This document shows, one piece after another, positions 1-8,377 of a DNA stretch of 64,000 nt (position 1 is its first letter; each line of letters begins with the position of its first letter). The DNA lies in contig CAVXLN010000003.1 of NCBI GenBank assembly GCA_963762435.1, positions 434,001 to 498,000 on the forward strand. Direction: 5' to 3'. Position numbers and translations under genes: made by a program. The notes under the pieces were generated by a model. That model worked only from the letters and a program-made list of their open reading frames with translations, was not told where the DNA came from and searched no databases. The DNA is from JAXDMU01 sp963762435. GTDB lineage: Bacteria; Pseudomonadota; Alphaproteobacteria; ATCC43930; CGMCC-115725.

Positions 1-225
1 CTTGGCGCTCGCCATCGCATAGGGCGGGACATAGGCGTTGACGAGCCAGAGCTCGCCATCGGTTTCGCGCGCGAAGGCCTCCTGGATCGAGGCCTGGCCG
101 GAGCGGAGCGACTTCACTTCCGTCCCTTCGAGCGCGATCCCGGCCTCGAGCGTCTCGTCGATGAAATAGTCGTGCCGCGCGCGCCGGTTCTGGGCGACGA
201 ACTTGTCGGTCGGTCTTAGCGCCAT
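1..225 (-). CDS. smpB: SsrA-binding protein SmpB (partial, cut by window edge)
   Basis: First 75 residues of SmpB, the tmRNA-binding protein that delivers SsrA to stalled ribosomes during trans-translation. The visible part starts MALRPTDKFVAQNRRARHDY and carries the family signature NRRARHDYFIDETLEAGI followed by LEGTEVKSLR and a segment ending VPPYAMASAK, all typical of the SmpB OB-fold. The start is ATG at 225, seven bases after the dapA stop, so it is probably co-transcribed with dapA. The C-terminal half, including the basic tail that enters the decoding centre, lies beyond base 1. Confidence 0.93.
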   Translation of the reverse strand, partial: MALRPTDKFVAQNRRARHDYFIDETLEAGIALEGTEVKSLRSGQASIQEAFARETDGELWLVNAYVPPYAMASAK

Positions 226-232
226 CAGGGGC

Positions 233-1126
233 TCAATTGAGGAGCCCGACCTGACGCAGCGCCAGCGTGACGCGCTCGCGTGCGGCGGCCGAGGCCGGGA
301 CGAGCGGGCCGCGGATCTCGTTGCGGCAACGGCCCAGAAGCGAGGCCGCGAACTTGACCGGCGCCGGGCTCGATTCGACGAACATGGCGTCGCTCAAGGG
401 CGCCAAACGGTCGTTGAGCTCCACGACTTTCGCGAAATCCCCTGATTTCCAGGCCCGGTGGAGCTCGGCGCAGAGCCGCGGCGCTACATTCGCCGTGACC
501 GAGATGCAGCCATGGCCGCCTTGCGCCAGATAGGGCACGACCGTGATGTCCTCGCCCGAAAGCTGGATGAAATCCGGCCCGATCGCGAGCTTGGTGCGCA
601 AGGGCCGGGCGAGGTCGGCGGTCGCATCCTTGACACCGACGATGCGCGGCAGCTCGGCCAGGCGCCGCATCGTGTCGATGCTCATATCGACGCCGCTGCG
701 GCCCGGGATGTTGTAGATGAAGATCGGAATGTCGGACGCCTCGTGGATCGCCCGGTAATGCTGGTAGAGCCCTTCCTGGGTCGGGCGATTGTAATAGGGG
801 CAGACCGACAGCACGGCATCGGCACCGGCATGCTGGGCATGGCGGGTGAGATCGATCGCCTCGGCCGTCGAGTTCGAGCCGGCGCCCGCCACCACCTTGG
901 CTTTGTTTCCGGACCCTGGGCCTTTCGCCACCTCGAGCGTGAGCTCGATCACCCGCTTGTGCTCGTCATGGCTCAAGGTCGGGGATTCGCCCGTGGTGCC
1001 GCACGGCACCAGCCCCTCCGTCCCCTCGGCGATCTGCCAGGCGACGAGATCCTGAAAGGCGCGCTCATCGACCGCCCCGTCCTTGAAGGGGGTCAGCAAC
1101 GCGACATAGGACCCGGTGAACTGCAT
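233..1126 (-). CDS. dapA: 4-hydroxy-tetrahydrodipicolinate synthase
   Basis: 297-residue class I aldolase-fold enzyme that condenses pyruvate with aspartate semialdehyde in lysine and diaminopimelate synthesis. Visible hallmarks are CGTTGESPTLS (about 42-52), the YYNRP segment (111-115), the tyrosine in FIYNIPGRSG (about 138) and the Schiff-base lysine in IVGVKDAT (166). The start at 1126 (MQFTGSYVALLTP) was preferred to an in-frame upstream codon at 1165 because GGGAGGAAG lies just before it and family members begin here. smpB follows after 7 bp, an order common in alphaproteobacteria. In many relatives slt is the divergent neighbour of dapA; here an AhpD-like/LysR pair lies between them. 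Confidence 0.95.
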   Translation of the reverse strand: MQFTGSYVALLTPFKDGAVDERAFQDLVAWQIAEGTEGLVPCGTTGESPTLSHDEHKRVIELTLEVAKGPGSGNKAKVVAGAGSNSTAEAIDLTRHAQHAGADAVLSVCPYYNRPTQEGLYQHYRAIHEASDIPIFIYNIPGRSGVDMSIDTMRRLAELPRIVGVKDATADLARPLRTKLAIGPDFIQLSGEDITVVPYLAQGGHGCISVTANVAPRLCAELHRAWKSGDFAKVVELNDRLAPLSDAMFVESSPAPVKFAASLLGRCRNEIRGPLVPASAAARERVTLALRQVGLLN

Positions 1127-1219
1127 CGATACTTCCTCCCGGCGGCAAGATCCGCCCTCCGCCAAGGACCATAGTACCGGGCGGGACCCGCGACAATGAT
1201 CCTCGGCCCATAGGAGCGC

Positions 1220-1756
1220 TTAGCCTGCCGCATGCGTCCGGACGACCGGGAAATCGATCTCGGTCTTGGCGGTCTCATTGAGATAGTTGGTGAAGATGTT
1301 GAGCGCGATCGATGCGACGAGATCGGCATCGCCGAGGCCGCCGGCGCGGGCCGCCTCGAGGTCGCCGTCGGACGGATGGCCATGCGTCGCGATGATCTGG
1401 GCGGTGAAGCGCAACGCCGCCTGGGCCTTGGGGTCCGCCGCGTTATCGGCGCGCGCCCCGTCGATATCGGCCTCGCTCAAGCCGGCATGCTTGCCGAGAT
1501 AGGTGTGCGCCGCCAGGCAATAGTCGCAGCCATTGCGCTCGGCCGTGGCGAGCGCGATCTGCTCGCGCAGCTTGGGACCGAGCTTGTTCTGCTGGACCGC
1601 AGTGTTGAGGGCAACGAGTCCTTCGAGCGCCGCCGGTGACTGTGCCGCCACGCGGAAGAGGTTGGGGGTGACGCCGAGCGCCTTGTGGACGGCGTCGAGC
1701 AGCGTCTTGGCCTTGCCTTGCGCCTGGGCCGGATCGATCGCGGGAATGCGCGACAT
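1220..1756 (-). CDS. Carboxymuconolactone decarboxylase / AhpD-family protein
   Basis: 178-residue all-helical AhpD-like protein. The segment LREQIALATAERNGCDYCLAAHTYLG contains the E-x4-C-x2-C-x3-H motif of peroxidase-linked AhpD proteins, so a thiol-based reducing or alkylperoxidase role is likely; the exact substrate is unknown. ATG at 1756 follows GAGGGAGAAG; a longer upstream reading frame runs into the divergent lysR gene and is unlikely. It is transcribed away from the LysR gene at 1875, the usual arrangement for a LysR regulator and its target. Confidence 0.85.
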   Translation of the reverse strand: MSRIPAIDPAQAQGKAKTLLDAVHKALGVTPNLFRVAAQSPAALEGLVALNTAVQQNKLGPKLREQIALATAERNGCDYCLAAHTYLGKHAGLSEADIDGARADNAADPKAQAALRFTAQIIATHGHPSDGDLEAARAGGLGDADLVASIALNIFTNYLNETAKTEIDFPVVRTHAAG

Positions 1757-1822
1757 GATGGCTTCTCCCTCTGGGTAGCGGCGCAGCAGCGCCCGACCCG
1801 ACCAAAGATATACATTGCGATC

Positions 1823-1859
1823 TGAAATAGAATTCGTAGGATCGAGGTTATCTATTTCA
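1823..1859. promoter_or_regulatory. Perfect 9-bp inverted repeat, candidate LysR operator
   Basis: TGAAATAGA (1823-1831) and TCTATTTCA (1851-1859) are exact reverse complements separated by 19 bp, in the 118-bp gap between the divergent AhpD-like and LysR genes. The region is clearly richer in A+T than its surroundings. The position is what is expected for a LysR-type regulator binding its own and its target promoter; binding itself is inferred. Confidence 0.5.
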
Positions 1860-1874
1860 ATAAGTGAAACAATC

Positions 1875-2795
1875 ATGGACCGTCTCGACGCACTCGCTCT
1901 CTTCGTCGCCGTGGCCGAGCATGAAGGCTTCGCCGAGGCGGCGCGGCGGCTCAATCGCTCGCCTGCCGCCGTGACGCGCGGGGTCGCGGCCATCGAGGAG
2001 CATCTCCAGGCGCGGCTCTTGAACCGCACGACGCGCTCGGTCTCCTTGACCGACGTGGGCGCGCGTTATCTCGAAGGCAGCCGGCGCCTGCTGGCCGCCT
2101 ATGACGAGCTGGAGGCGATCGGCCAAGGCGAGCGCGACGAGCCGCGCGGGATTCTGAACGTGACGGCGCCGGCCATGTTCGGGCGGCTCCATGTGCTGCC
2201 GCTGGTGGCGAGCTTCATCGAGCGGCATGCCCAGGTCGATGTCCGGCTGCTGCTGCTCGACCGGGTCGTCTCGCTGGTCGATGAGGGGCTTGATCTCGGC
2301 GTTCGCCTCGGCCCTCTGCCGGATTTAAGCCTGCGCGCAGTCAAGGTCGGCGAGGTGACGCGCCGCGTCTATGCGAGCCCCTTCTATCTCGCCCGCCACG
2401 AGGTACCCGAGACGCCGCAGGAGCTCGGCAATCACGGCGTCATCGCGTGTACGACCGTGACGCCGATTGCGGATCGCTGGTCGTTCCGGATCGAGGGCGC
2501 CATGGTGCCGGTCGCGGTCAAGCCGCGCCTTGTCGTCAACACGACCGATGCGGCCCTCGATGCCGCGGTCGCCGGGCTGGGGCCGACCTGCATCATGTCC
2601 TACCAGGCCCAAGGGCCGGTCGCGGCTGGGCAGCTCGTCCCGGTACTGGCCGAGTTCGAGCCGCCGCCCTCGCCGATTCACCTGGTGCATCCGGCCGGCC
2701 GGCATCTGTCGCTCAAGGTCCGGCGGTTGCTCGATCATCTCGCCGAAGGGTTGCGGCGCAAATTCGGCGCCGCCGATCCTGCCGTGGTTTCATAG
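1875..2795 (+). CDS. LysR-family transcriptional regulator
   Basis: 306 residues: N-terminal winged helix-turn-helix (about 1-60, with FAEAARRLNRSPAAVTRGVAAIEEHL as the recognition region) and a C-terminal periplasmic-binding-like effector domain (about 90-300). It belongs to the CrgA/DmlR-like branch that starts MDRLDALALFVAVAE. ATG at 1875 is chosen because the family starts with this motif; an in-frame ATG-like codon 20 residues upstream lies inside the operator region. It probably controls the divergent AhpD-like gene and itself. The effector cannot be deduced. Confidence 0.9.
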   Translation: MDRLDALALFVAVAEHEGFAEAARRLNRSPAAVTRGVAAIEEHLQARLLNRTTRSVSLTDVGARYLEGSRRLLAAYDELEAIGQGERDEPRGILNVTAPAMFGRLHVLPLVASFIERHAQVDVRLLLLDRVVSLVDEGLDLGVRLGPLPDLSLRAVKVGEVTRRVYASPFYLARHEVPETPQELGNHGVIACTTVTPIADRWSFRIEGAMVPVAVKPRLVVNTTDAALDAAVAGLGPTCIMSYQAQGPVAAGQLVPVLAEFEPPPSPIHLVHPAGRHLSLKVRRLLDHLAEGLRRKFGAADPAVVS

Positions 2796-2950
2796 AGTTG
2801 GCGCAGGACTCGCAACGCGGGATCGGGCATTTGCCCGTGTCGAATCGCCACTCGGCCTGAGCAACCACTTGTGGGCGCGCACCGGCGTTAGTACAATAGC
2901 AAGTATAGGGGACCAGAATATCTGGACTCAAGTTGCAGGGGACAGGGCGC

Positions 2951-4939
2951 GTGTCGGACCATCGGCGGTCGGGAAGGTACCTTGGGGCGAAGTGCTTCGT
3001 CGTGCTGCTGCTGTCGGCAGGGCTCTTGTCGACCGGCTCTGTCGCGGCTGCCCCCTCGCCGGCGAGCGCCGGCAGCCGCGACCAGTCGATCGCGGCGCAG
3101 GCCTTCGCGGCCCTGGATCGCGGCAGCCTGTCGAAGGCCGAGGAGATCGCCCAAGGCGCCGGCGACAAGCTCGCGGCGAAGATCCTCAACTGGATCGATC
3201 TCGAACGGCCGCTTGCCGGCCATAGCTTCGCCGAGATCACGGAATTCATCGACGCCAATCCGGACTGGCCGCATCAGCAGACGCTGCGGGCGCGCGCCGA
3301 GGAGGGGATCGGCACCGTGCCGGATGCCACACTTCGGCAATGGTTCCAGCGCCATCCGCCTTCCTCGCCCTTGGCCCGCCTCAAGGCGGCCGATTTCATG
3401 ATGACGGACGGCAAGAATGAGGCGGCGCGGCAGGAGATCCGCGATGTCTGGGTCAATGGGGATTTCTCCGGCGCCGACGAGCAGCTGATCCTGTCGCGCT
3501 ACAGCGAAATCATCCGACCGGACGACATGATTCATCGGCTGGACCGGCTCTTGTGGGACGGCAAGGCGGCCGATGCCGAGCGCATGCTGCCGCGCGTACC
3601 GGAGGATTGGCGGCTGCTGGCCGATGCGCGGCTGAAGCTCGCGGCTTCGGTCAAGGGTGCGGAGGGTTATGTCGGCCGCGTGCCGGCCTCGCTCCAGAGT
3701 GACCCGGGGCTGATGTTCGAGCGGGAGCGCTGGCGCCGCCGCGCCGGCCAGGATGACGGGGCGCTTGAGATCATCGAGAGCGTCAAGGATCTTGGCCGGC
3801 CCGAGGCCTGGTGGCCGGACCGGCAGATCCTGGCGCGCCACCTGCTGCAGGACGGCGATCCGGCCCGCGCCTACAAGCTGATCGCGGCGCATGGGCTGAA
3901 GGAAGGCAAGGCGCTGGCCGAGGCCGAATTCACCGCCGGCTGGATCTCGCTGCGCTTCTTCAAGAATCCGCGCCAGGCCTACGATCATTTCATCCGGCTC
4001 TATGAGGCCGGCAAGCTGCCGCTGACGCTGTCGCGTGGGGCCTATTGGGCCGGCCGGGCGGCCGAGGCGATCGGTCAGCCCGACACGGCGCTGGGCTGGT
4101 ACGCGAAGGCGGCGGCCTATACCACGACCTATTACGGCCAGCTGGCCGGCGCCAACTCCAAGGTGCCGCCGCCGAAGCCGGTGCCGGAGCCGAAGGCCAG
4201 CGCCAAGGAGACCGACGCGTTCAATCGGCGCGAGCTGGTGCGCGCGGTCCGGCTGCTCGACGCGGTCGGCGAGGAAGAGCGGCTGAAGCCCTTCCTCAAC
4301 CGGCTGACCGAGTTGGCGCAGAGCCCGGCCGACCACGCGCTCATCGCGGATCTGGCCGAGGAGCTGGGGCGGCCCGATCTGGGCGTGATGGCCGCCAAGA
4401 AGGCGAGCTATGCCGGCGTCTCGCTGCTGCGCGCGGGCTATCCGGTGGTGCCGATGCCGCGCAATGCCGGTGCGGAGCAGGCGCTCCTGCTGGCGCTGAC
4501 CCGGCAGGAAAGCGCCTTCGATGTGCGCGCGGTCTCGGCCGCCGGGGCGCTGGGGTTGATGCAGCTGATGCCCGGCACGGCGAGGCTCATCGCCAAGACG
4601 CTCGATCTGCCCTTCGCCGAGCGGCGGCTGACCCAGGATGGCGTCTATAATGTGACGCTGGGCCAGGCCTATCTCGATGACCTCATGACCACTTTCAACG
4701 GCTCCTATGTGCTGGCGATCGCCGCCTACAATGCGGGGCCCGCGCGCGTGAAGCAGTGGATCGACCAGTTCGGCGACCCGCGCTCGCCCGATATCGATGC
4801 GGTCGATTGGGTCGAGCAGATCCCCTATTCCGAGACCCGCGATTATGTGCAGCGGGTGCTGGAGAATTTGCAGGTCTATCGCCTTCGAATCGGCAATAAG
4901 TCTCTGGCCTTCTCGCTGAGTTCAGACCTGCGCCGATAG
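2951..4939 (+). CDS. Soluble lytic murein transglycosylase (SLT domain)
   Basis: About 662 residues. A signal peptide (FVVLLLSAGLLSTGSVAAAPSPAS, about residues 14-37) is followed by a long alpha-superhelical U/L region and a C-terminal SLT domain (about 510-640). The SLT domain shows LTRQESAFDVRAVSAAGALG with the catalytic glutamate in RQES, GLMQLMPGTA, and AYNAGPARVKQW. It cleaves peptidoglycan glycan strands to 1,6-anhydro products in the periplasm. No ATG is available; GTG at 2951 and TTG at 2933 are both possible and differ by six residues. The next gene begins 10 bp after the stop, so co-transcription is likely. Confidence 0.92.
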   Translation: MSDHRRSGRYLGAKCFVVLLLSAGLLSTGSVAAAPSPASAGSRDQSIAAQAFAALDRGSLSKAEEIAQGAGDKLAAKILNWIDLERPLAGHSFAEITEFIDANPDWPHQQTLRARAEEGIGTVPDATLRQWFQRHPPSSPLARLKAADFMMTDGKNEAARQEIRDVWVNGDFSGADEQLILSRYSEIIRPDDMIHRLDRLLWDGKAADAERMLPRVPEDWRLLADARLKLAASVKGAEGYVGRVPASLQSDPGLMFERERWRRRAGQDDGALEIIESVKDLGRPEAWWPDRQILARHLLQDGDPARAYKLIAAHGLKEGKALAEAEFTAGWISLRFFKNPRQAYDHFIRLYEAGKLPLTLSRGAYWAGRAAEAIGQPDTALGWYAKAAAYTTTYYGQLAGANSKVPPPKPVPEPKASAKETDAFNRRELVRAVRLLDAVGEEERLKPFLNRLTELAQSPADHALIADLAEELGRPDLGVMAAKKASYAGVSLLRAGYPVVPMPRNAGAEQALLLALTRQESAFDVRAVSAAGALGLMQLMPGTARLIAKTLDLPFAERRLTQDGVYNVTLGQAYLDDLMTTFNGSYVLAIAAYNAGPARVKQWIDQFGDPRSPDIDAVDWVEQIPYSETRDYVQRVLENLQVYRLRIGNKSLAFSLSSDLRR

Positions 4940-4949
4940 GATTTCCCTG

Positions 4950-5933
4950 ATGACTGGTTCGAGCGTGCCAACCTTCGAGGATGTGCGGGCAGCATCCGCG
5001 CGCATCGCGGGCTATGCCGTGAAGACGCCGCTCTTGAATGCGCCGCTGCTCGACAAGAAGCTGGGCTTCCGGCTCTTCGTGAAGGCCGAATGCCTGCAGC
5101 GCACCGGCTCCTTCAAGTTCCGCGGCGCCTTCAATCGGCTGATCCAGCTGGGTCCCGACGAGAGAAAGCGCGGCGTCGTCGCCTTCTCCTCCGGCAATCA
5201 TGCGCAGGGTGTGGCGGCGGCGGCCGAGCTGCTCGGCATTCCCGCCACGATCGTCATGCCGGCCGACGCGCCGGCGCTCAAGATCGCCAACACCAAAGGC
5301 TATGGCGCCAAGGTCGTGACCTACGACCGCTGGACCGAGGATCGCGAGGCGATCGGCCGGCGCTTGAGCGAGGAAAGCGGCGCCACGCTGGTCAAGCCCT
5401 ATGACGAGTTCGACATCATCGCGGGCCAGGGCACGGTGGGGTTCGAGGCGATCGAGCAGGCGACGGCGGCCGGCATCGCGATCGATGCCTTCGCCGCCAA
5501 TTCGAGCGGCGGCGGGCTGGTGGCAGGCTGCGCGCTTGCCTTCGCCGCCCTCTCGCCCCGGACCAAGGTCTATTGCGCCGAGCCCGAAGGCTTCGACGAC
5601 CATGCCCGATCGCTGGCGGCCGGCAAACGCGTCAGCATCGTGCCCGGCGTGCAATCGATCTGCGACGCGCTGCTGGCACCGACACCGGGCGAGCTCACTT
5701 TCGCGATCAATCGGGGACTGCTGGCCGGCGGGCTGGTGGCAAGCGACCTCGAGGTCAAGCGCGCCATGGCGGTCGCGTTCCAGGAGCTGAAGCTGGTGGT
5801 CGAGCCGGGCGGTGCGGCGGCACTGGCGGCGGCGCTTGAGGGCCGGTTCCCGGGCAGTCCCAGGAACGTCGTGGTGGTGGCGTCCGGCGGTAATGTCGAC
5901 CCGGCGCTGTTCCGCGAGGCGTTGGAGGCGTAG
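4950..5933 (+). CDS. PLP-dependent threonine/serine dehydratase
   Basis: 327-residue fold-type II PLP enzyme. The cofactor lysine lies in TGSFKFRGA (K56), followed by SGNHAQG (81-87), which holds the substrate carboxylate and PLP, and the glycine-rich phosphate loop SSGGGLVAG near 190. There is no C-terminal ACT domain, so it resembles catabolic threonine dehydratase or serine racemase-like proteins rather than feedback-regulated IlvA. Substrate could be L-threonine, L-serine or hydroxyaspartate; sequence reading alone does not separate these. It starts with ATG 10 bp after the lytic transglycosylase gene. Confidence 0.85.
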   Translation: MTGSSVPTFEDVRAASARIAGYAVKTPLLNAPLLDKKLGFRLFVKAECLQRTGSFKFRGAFNRLIQLGPDERKRGVVAFSSGNHAQGVAAAAELLGIPATIVMPADAPALKIANTKGYGAKVVTYDRWTEDREAIGRRLSEESGATLVKPYDEFDIIAGQGTVGFEAIEQATAAGIAIDAFAANSSGGGLVAGCALAFAALSPRTKVYCAEPEGFDDHARSLAAGKRVSIVPGVQSICDALLAPTPGELTFAINRGLLAGGLVASDLEVKRAMAVAFQELKLVVEPGGAAALAAALEGRFPGSPRNVVVVASGGNVDPALFREALEA

Positions 5934-5945
5934 GCAGCCTCGGGC

Positions 5946-6647
5946 GTGCAGATCATCGAAGGTTCGCCACTCGGGCTACGCACAGCACGCTTCAGCCTTA
6001 AATCGCCAAAATCGGATCTTCGGGTCACACTTTCCCCGATGGTGCATATCGGCGAGCCTGCCTTTTTTCAGCGGGTCTTTGCCGATGCCTTCTCGCATGA
6101 AATCGTGCTGGTCGAGGGGTTGCGATCCCCCGTCACCCGCGCGATCACGCGGTCATATCGCTGGCTCGCCAAGTCGACGACACTGAATCTGATCACCCAA
6201 CCTCGCTATCCGGCGCAAGACCAATCCACGGGCAAGATTGTGCATGCCGACCTGTCGGGCGAAGAGTTCATGGCGATCTGGCGCAAGGTTCCGCTCTGGC
6301 AGCGCGGCGCCACCCACGTGGGATCGGCACTGGTCGGCGCCGTCGGCCGATGGTACGGCACCCGCGCCATGCTAGCCGCGAATCTCGGCTTGAATGACCT
6401 GCCGAGCCGCAAGGAAACCCTCAGCTTTACCCCCGAATTTCTGGATTTCAATCACGCGATCTCGGGCGCCCGCGATCAGCGCCTGATCGAGCGGCTAGCC
6501 GAGCAGCTCGATCGGCCGGATTCGGCCGCGCGGCGCCTGGCTATTGTCTATGGCGCTCATCACATGCGCGCCGTTCTGACCGAGCTTATCGAGCGACGCC
6601 GTTTTTATCCCGAACGCAGCGAATGGCTGACGGTCTTCACTCTCTGA
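5946..6647 (+). CDS. TraB/GumN-like domain protein of unknown function
   Basis: 233 residues. MVHIGEPAFFQRVFADAFSHEIVLVEGL near the start and VYGAHHMRAVLTEL near the end resemble the two ends of TraB-family (Tiki/GumN-related) proteins, in which His and Glu at such positions are proposed metal ligands of a protease fold. The match is by pattern only. GTG at 5946 gives the longest plausible protein; ATG of MVHIGEP (about residue 32) is an alternative. It has no signal peptide or clear membrane segment, and it follows the dehydratase gene by 12 bp. Confidence 0.55.
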   Translation: MQIIEGSPLGLRTARFSLKSPKSDLRVTLSPMVHIGEPAFFQRVFADAFSHEIVLVEGLRSPVTRAITRSYRWLAKSTTLNLITQPRYPAQDQSTGKIVHADLSGEEFMAIWRKVPLWQRGATHVGSALVGAVGRWYGTRAMLAANLGLNDLPSRKETLSFTPEFLDFNHAISGARDQRLIERLAEQLDRPDSAARRLAIVYGAHHMRAVLTELIERRRFYPERSEWLTVFTL

Positions 6648-6659
6648 CCCCGAACGCCG

Positions 6660-7022
6660 TCAGATCCCCGCAGCCGGATCCACCAGCGGCAGCGCATTCA
6701 CTTCCGCCCCCGGCTCGACCGTGAGTCCGTCATGGCCGATGCGGGCATGGATGCGGGCAGTGCTGCCGACATAGACCTCGCCGCCGGCGATCTCGCCATG
6801 GAGCGTGCCGAAAAGGCTGATCCGGCGAGCGGTCAGCGTGCCGATGACGGTGCCGCTTTGGCCGAGCGTGATCTCGGACGCGGTGACATCGCCATTGACG
6901 ATGCCGTCGATCTGGACCTGGCCGTGGGAGCGCAGCGACCCGGTGATCTGCAGATCGTGAGCCACCACCGAGAGCTTGCCGGCGCGGCCGAAGGGACGGC
7001 GGCGCACGGCAAGCGCCTCCAT
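6660..7022 (-). CDS. Bactofilin
   Basis: 120 residues of DUF583 beta-helix: repeated short strands such as DLQITGSLRSHGQVQIDGIVNGDV, TLGQSGTVIGTLTA and LFGTLHGEIAGGEVYVG. Bactofilins polymerise without nucleotide into filaments at the inner membrane and organise cell-wall enzymes. The ATG at 7022 overlaps the TGA of the upstream M23 peptidase gene by one base (TGATG), so the two are translationally coupled, as seen for bactofilin-LmdC/M23 shape modules in other bacteria. Confidence 0.92.
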   Translation of the reverse strand: MEALAVRRRPFGRAGKLSVVAHDLQITGSLRSHGQVQIDGIVNGDVTASEITLGQSGTVIGTLTARRISLFGTLHGEIAGGEVYVGSTARIHARIGHDGLTVEPGAEVNALPLVDPAAGI

Positions 7023-8377
7023 CAATGCGCTGAGGCTTTGATCACACCGGGTTGGGCGGCGGCATGGAGCACCTTCTCGCCGGCCTCCAGGAATTTTTCC
7101 GGGTCCTGCGGCACGCCGTTGACCGTGACCTCGTAATGGACATGCGGCCCGGTGCTGCGGCCCGAGGAGCCCAGGAGCCCGATCTCGCCGCGCTTCACCA
7201 GCTTCTGGCCGACATTGACCATGATGCGGTTGAGATGGGCGTATTTCGTGTGGATGCCATTGCCGTGGTCGATCTCGACCATCTTGCCGTAGGCCGCGGC
7301 ATAGCCCGCGAACACGACCGTACCCGGTGCGGTGGCATAGACCGGCGACTGGTAGGGCGCCGACATGTCGAGGCCGCTATGGAAAGCGCGGCGGCCGTTG
7401 ATCGGATCCTCGCGCCCGCCGAAGCCGCTTTCGAGATTGTATTTTTCCAAGGGCGCCGTCAGCGGCAGGGCCGCCAGCGCCTTGCGCGCCGTCTCTTCCG
7501 CCTTGGGATCGGGCTTGCCGCCGGCCAGCGCCACGAACGGGCCGCCGACGCCGGCCTGGCGCATGCCGAGGCCGTAGGAGCCGAGGAACTTGTCGAGATC
7601 GAAGCTCTCGGCGCTGGCGATCTGCTTGGAGTTGGTCAATTCGACATCCGCACCAGACTCGGCAGCGCCGGCGGTCGCGTTGGCGGCGACCTGGCCGACA
7701 GTGGGCCCAAGGCCGACCAGAGCCGGCTGCGTCTTGAGCTTCTGCTCGAGCTCCGCCACCTTCTGCTTCAGCTTGTCGCGTTCGCCGGCGATGCTGCGCT
7801 CTTCCTTGTCCTTCTCGTCCTCAAGCTCGCCGACGCGGCTCTGCAGCTTGCCTTTCTCGGCCGCCAGCTTCTCCTGGTCGGCCTTCATCTTGTCCTGATC
7901 GGCCTTGAGCTTTTTCTGCTCGCCAGTCAGCTTGTCGAGCTGCGCCACCGCGCGCTCATAAAGCGACCGGCTCTCGGCATTCTGATGCGTCGATTGATCG
8001 AGATTGGCCTGGAGCTGCTTGATCTTGTCGCTGAGGGTCGCGGCATCGGCGGCAGCCGCGGCCTCGGCCGCGTCGGCGGCATCGCCGCGCGCCTGCCGGT
8101 CGGCATCGAGCGCGTGCAGCCGCGCATCCGCAGCCCCGGCGGCTTCCTTGGCCTGGGCCAGTTGCTGCTTGAGCTGTGTCAGCTCCTCGGCAGCGCGGCG
8201 ATCCTGGGCCGTGAGAATGCCGGCCCCCGCGACGCCGACGCCGGCGAGCGCCAGGGTCACGACACCGGCCTGAAGCAGGCTCGGCAGGGTAAGGTGCGTG
8301 ATCTTGCCCCGGCTACGGATCAAGATCTGGCGTTCGGGGAAAAGACGCTCCCCAAGCCGCGAAATACTATCGATCAT
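7022..8377 (-). CDS. M23 family metallopeptidase with membrane anchor and coiled coil
   Basis: 451 residues. A short basic N-terminus (LFPERQILIRSRGKITHL) precedes one membrane span (about 32-52), then a long coiled coil rich in K, Q, E and D (about 55-220), a linker, and an M23 endopeptidase domain (about 315-435). Zinc-site motifs are visible as FHSGLD (H333, D337) and HVHYEV (412-414). It should cleave peptidoglycan cross-links in the periplasm. ATG at 8377 follows AGGGGGAAC; upstream in-frame codons have no such site. It is coupled to the bactofilin gene, which predicts that the filament positions this enzyme. Confidence 0.9.
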   Translation of the reverse strand: MIDSISRLGERLFPERQILIRSRGKITHLTLPSLLQAGVVTLALAGVGVAGAGILTAQDRRAAEELTQLKQQLAQAKEAAGAADARLHALDADRQARGDAADAAEAAAAADAATLSDKIKQLQANLDQSTHQNAESRSLYERAVAQLDKLTGEQKKLKADQDKMKADQEKLAAEKGKLQSRVGELEDEKDKEERSIAGERDKLKQKVAELEQKLKTQPALVGLGPTVGQVAANATAGAAESGADVELTNSKQIASAESFDLDKFLGSYGLGMRQAGVGGPFVALAGGKPDPKAEETARKALAALPLTAPLEKYNLESGFGGREDPINGRRAFHSGLDMSAPYQSPVYATAPGTVVFAGYAAAYGKMVEIDHGNGIHTKYAHLNRIMVNVGQKLVKRGEIGLLGSSGRSTGPHVHYEVTVNGVPQDPEKFLEAGEKVLHAAAQPGVIKASAH

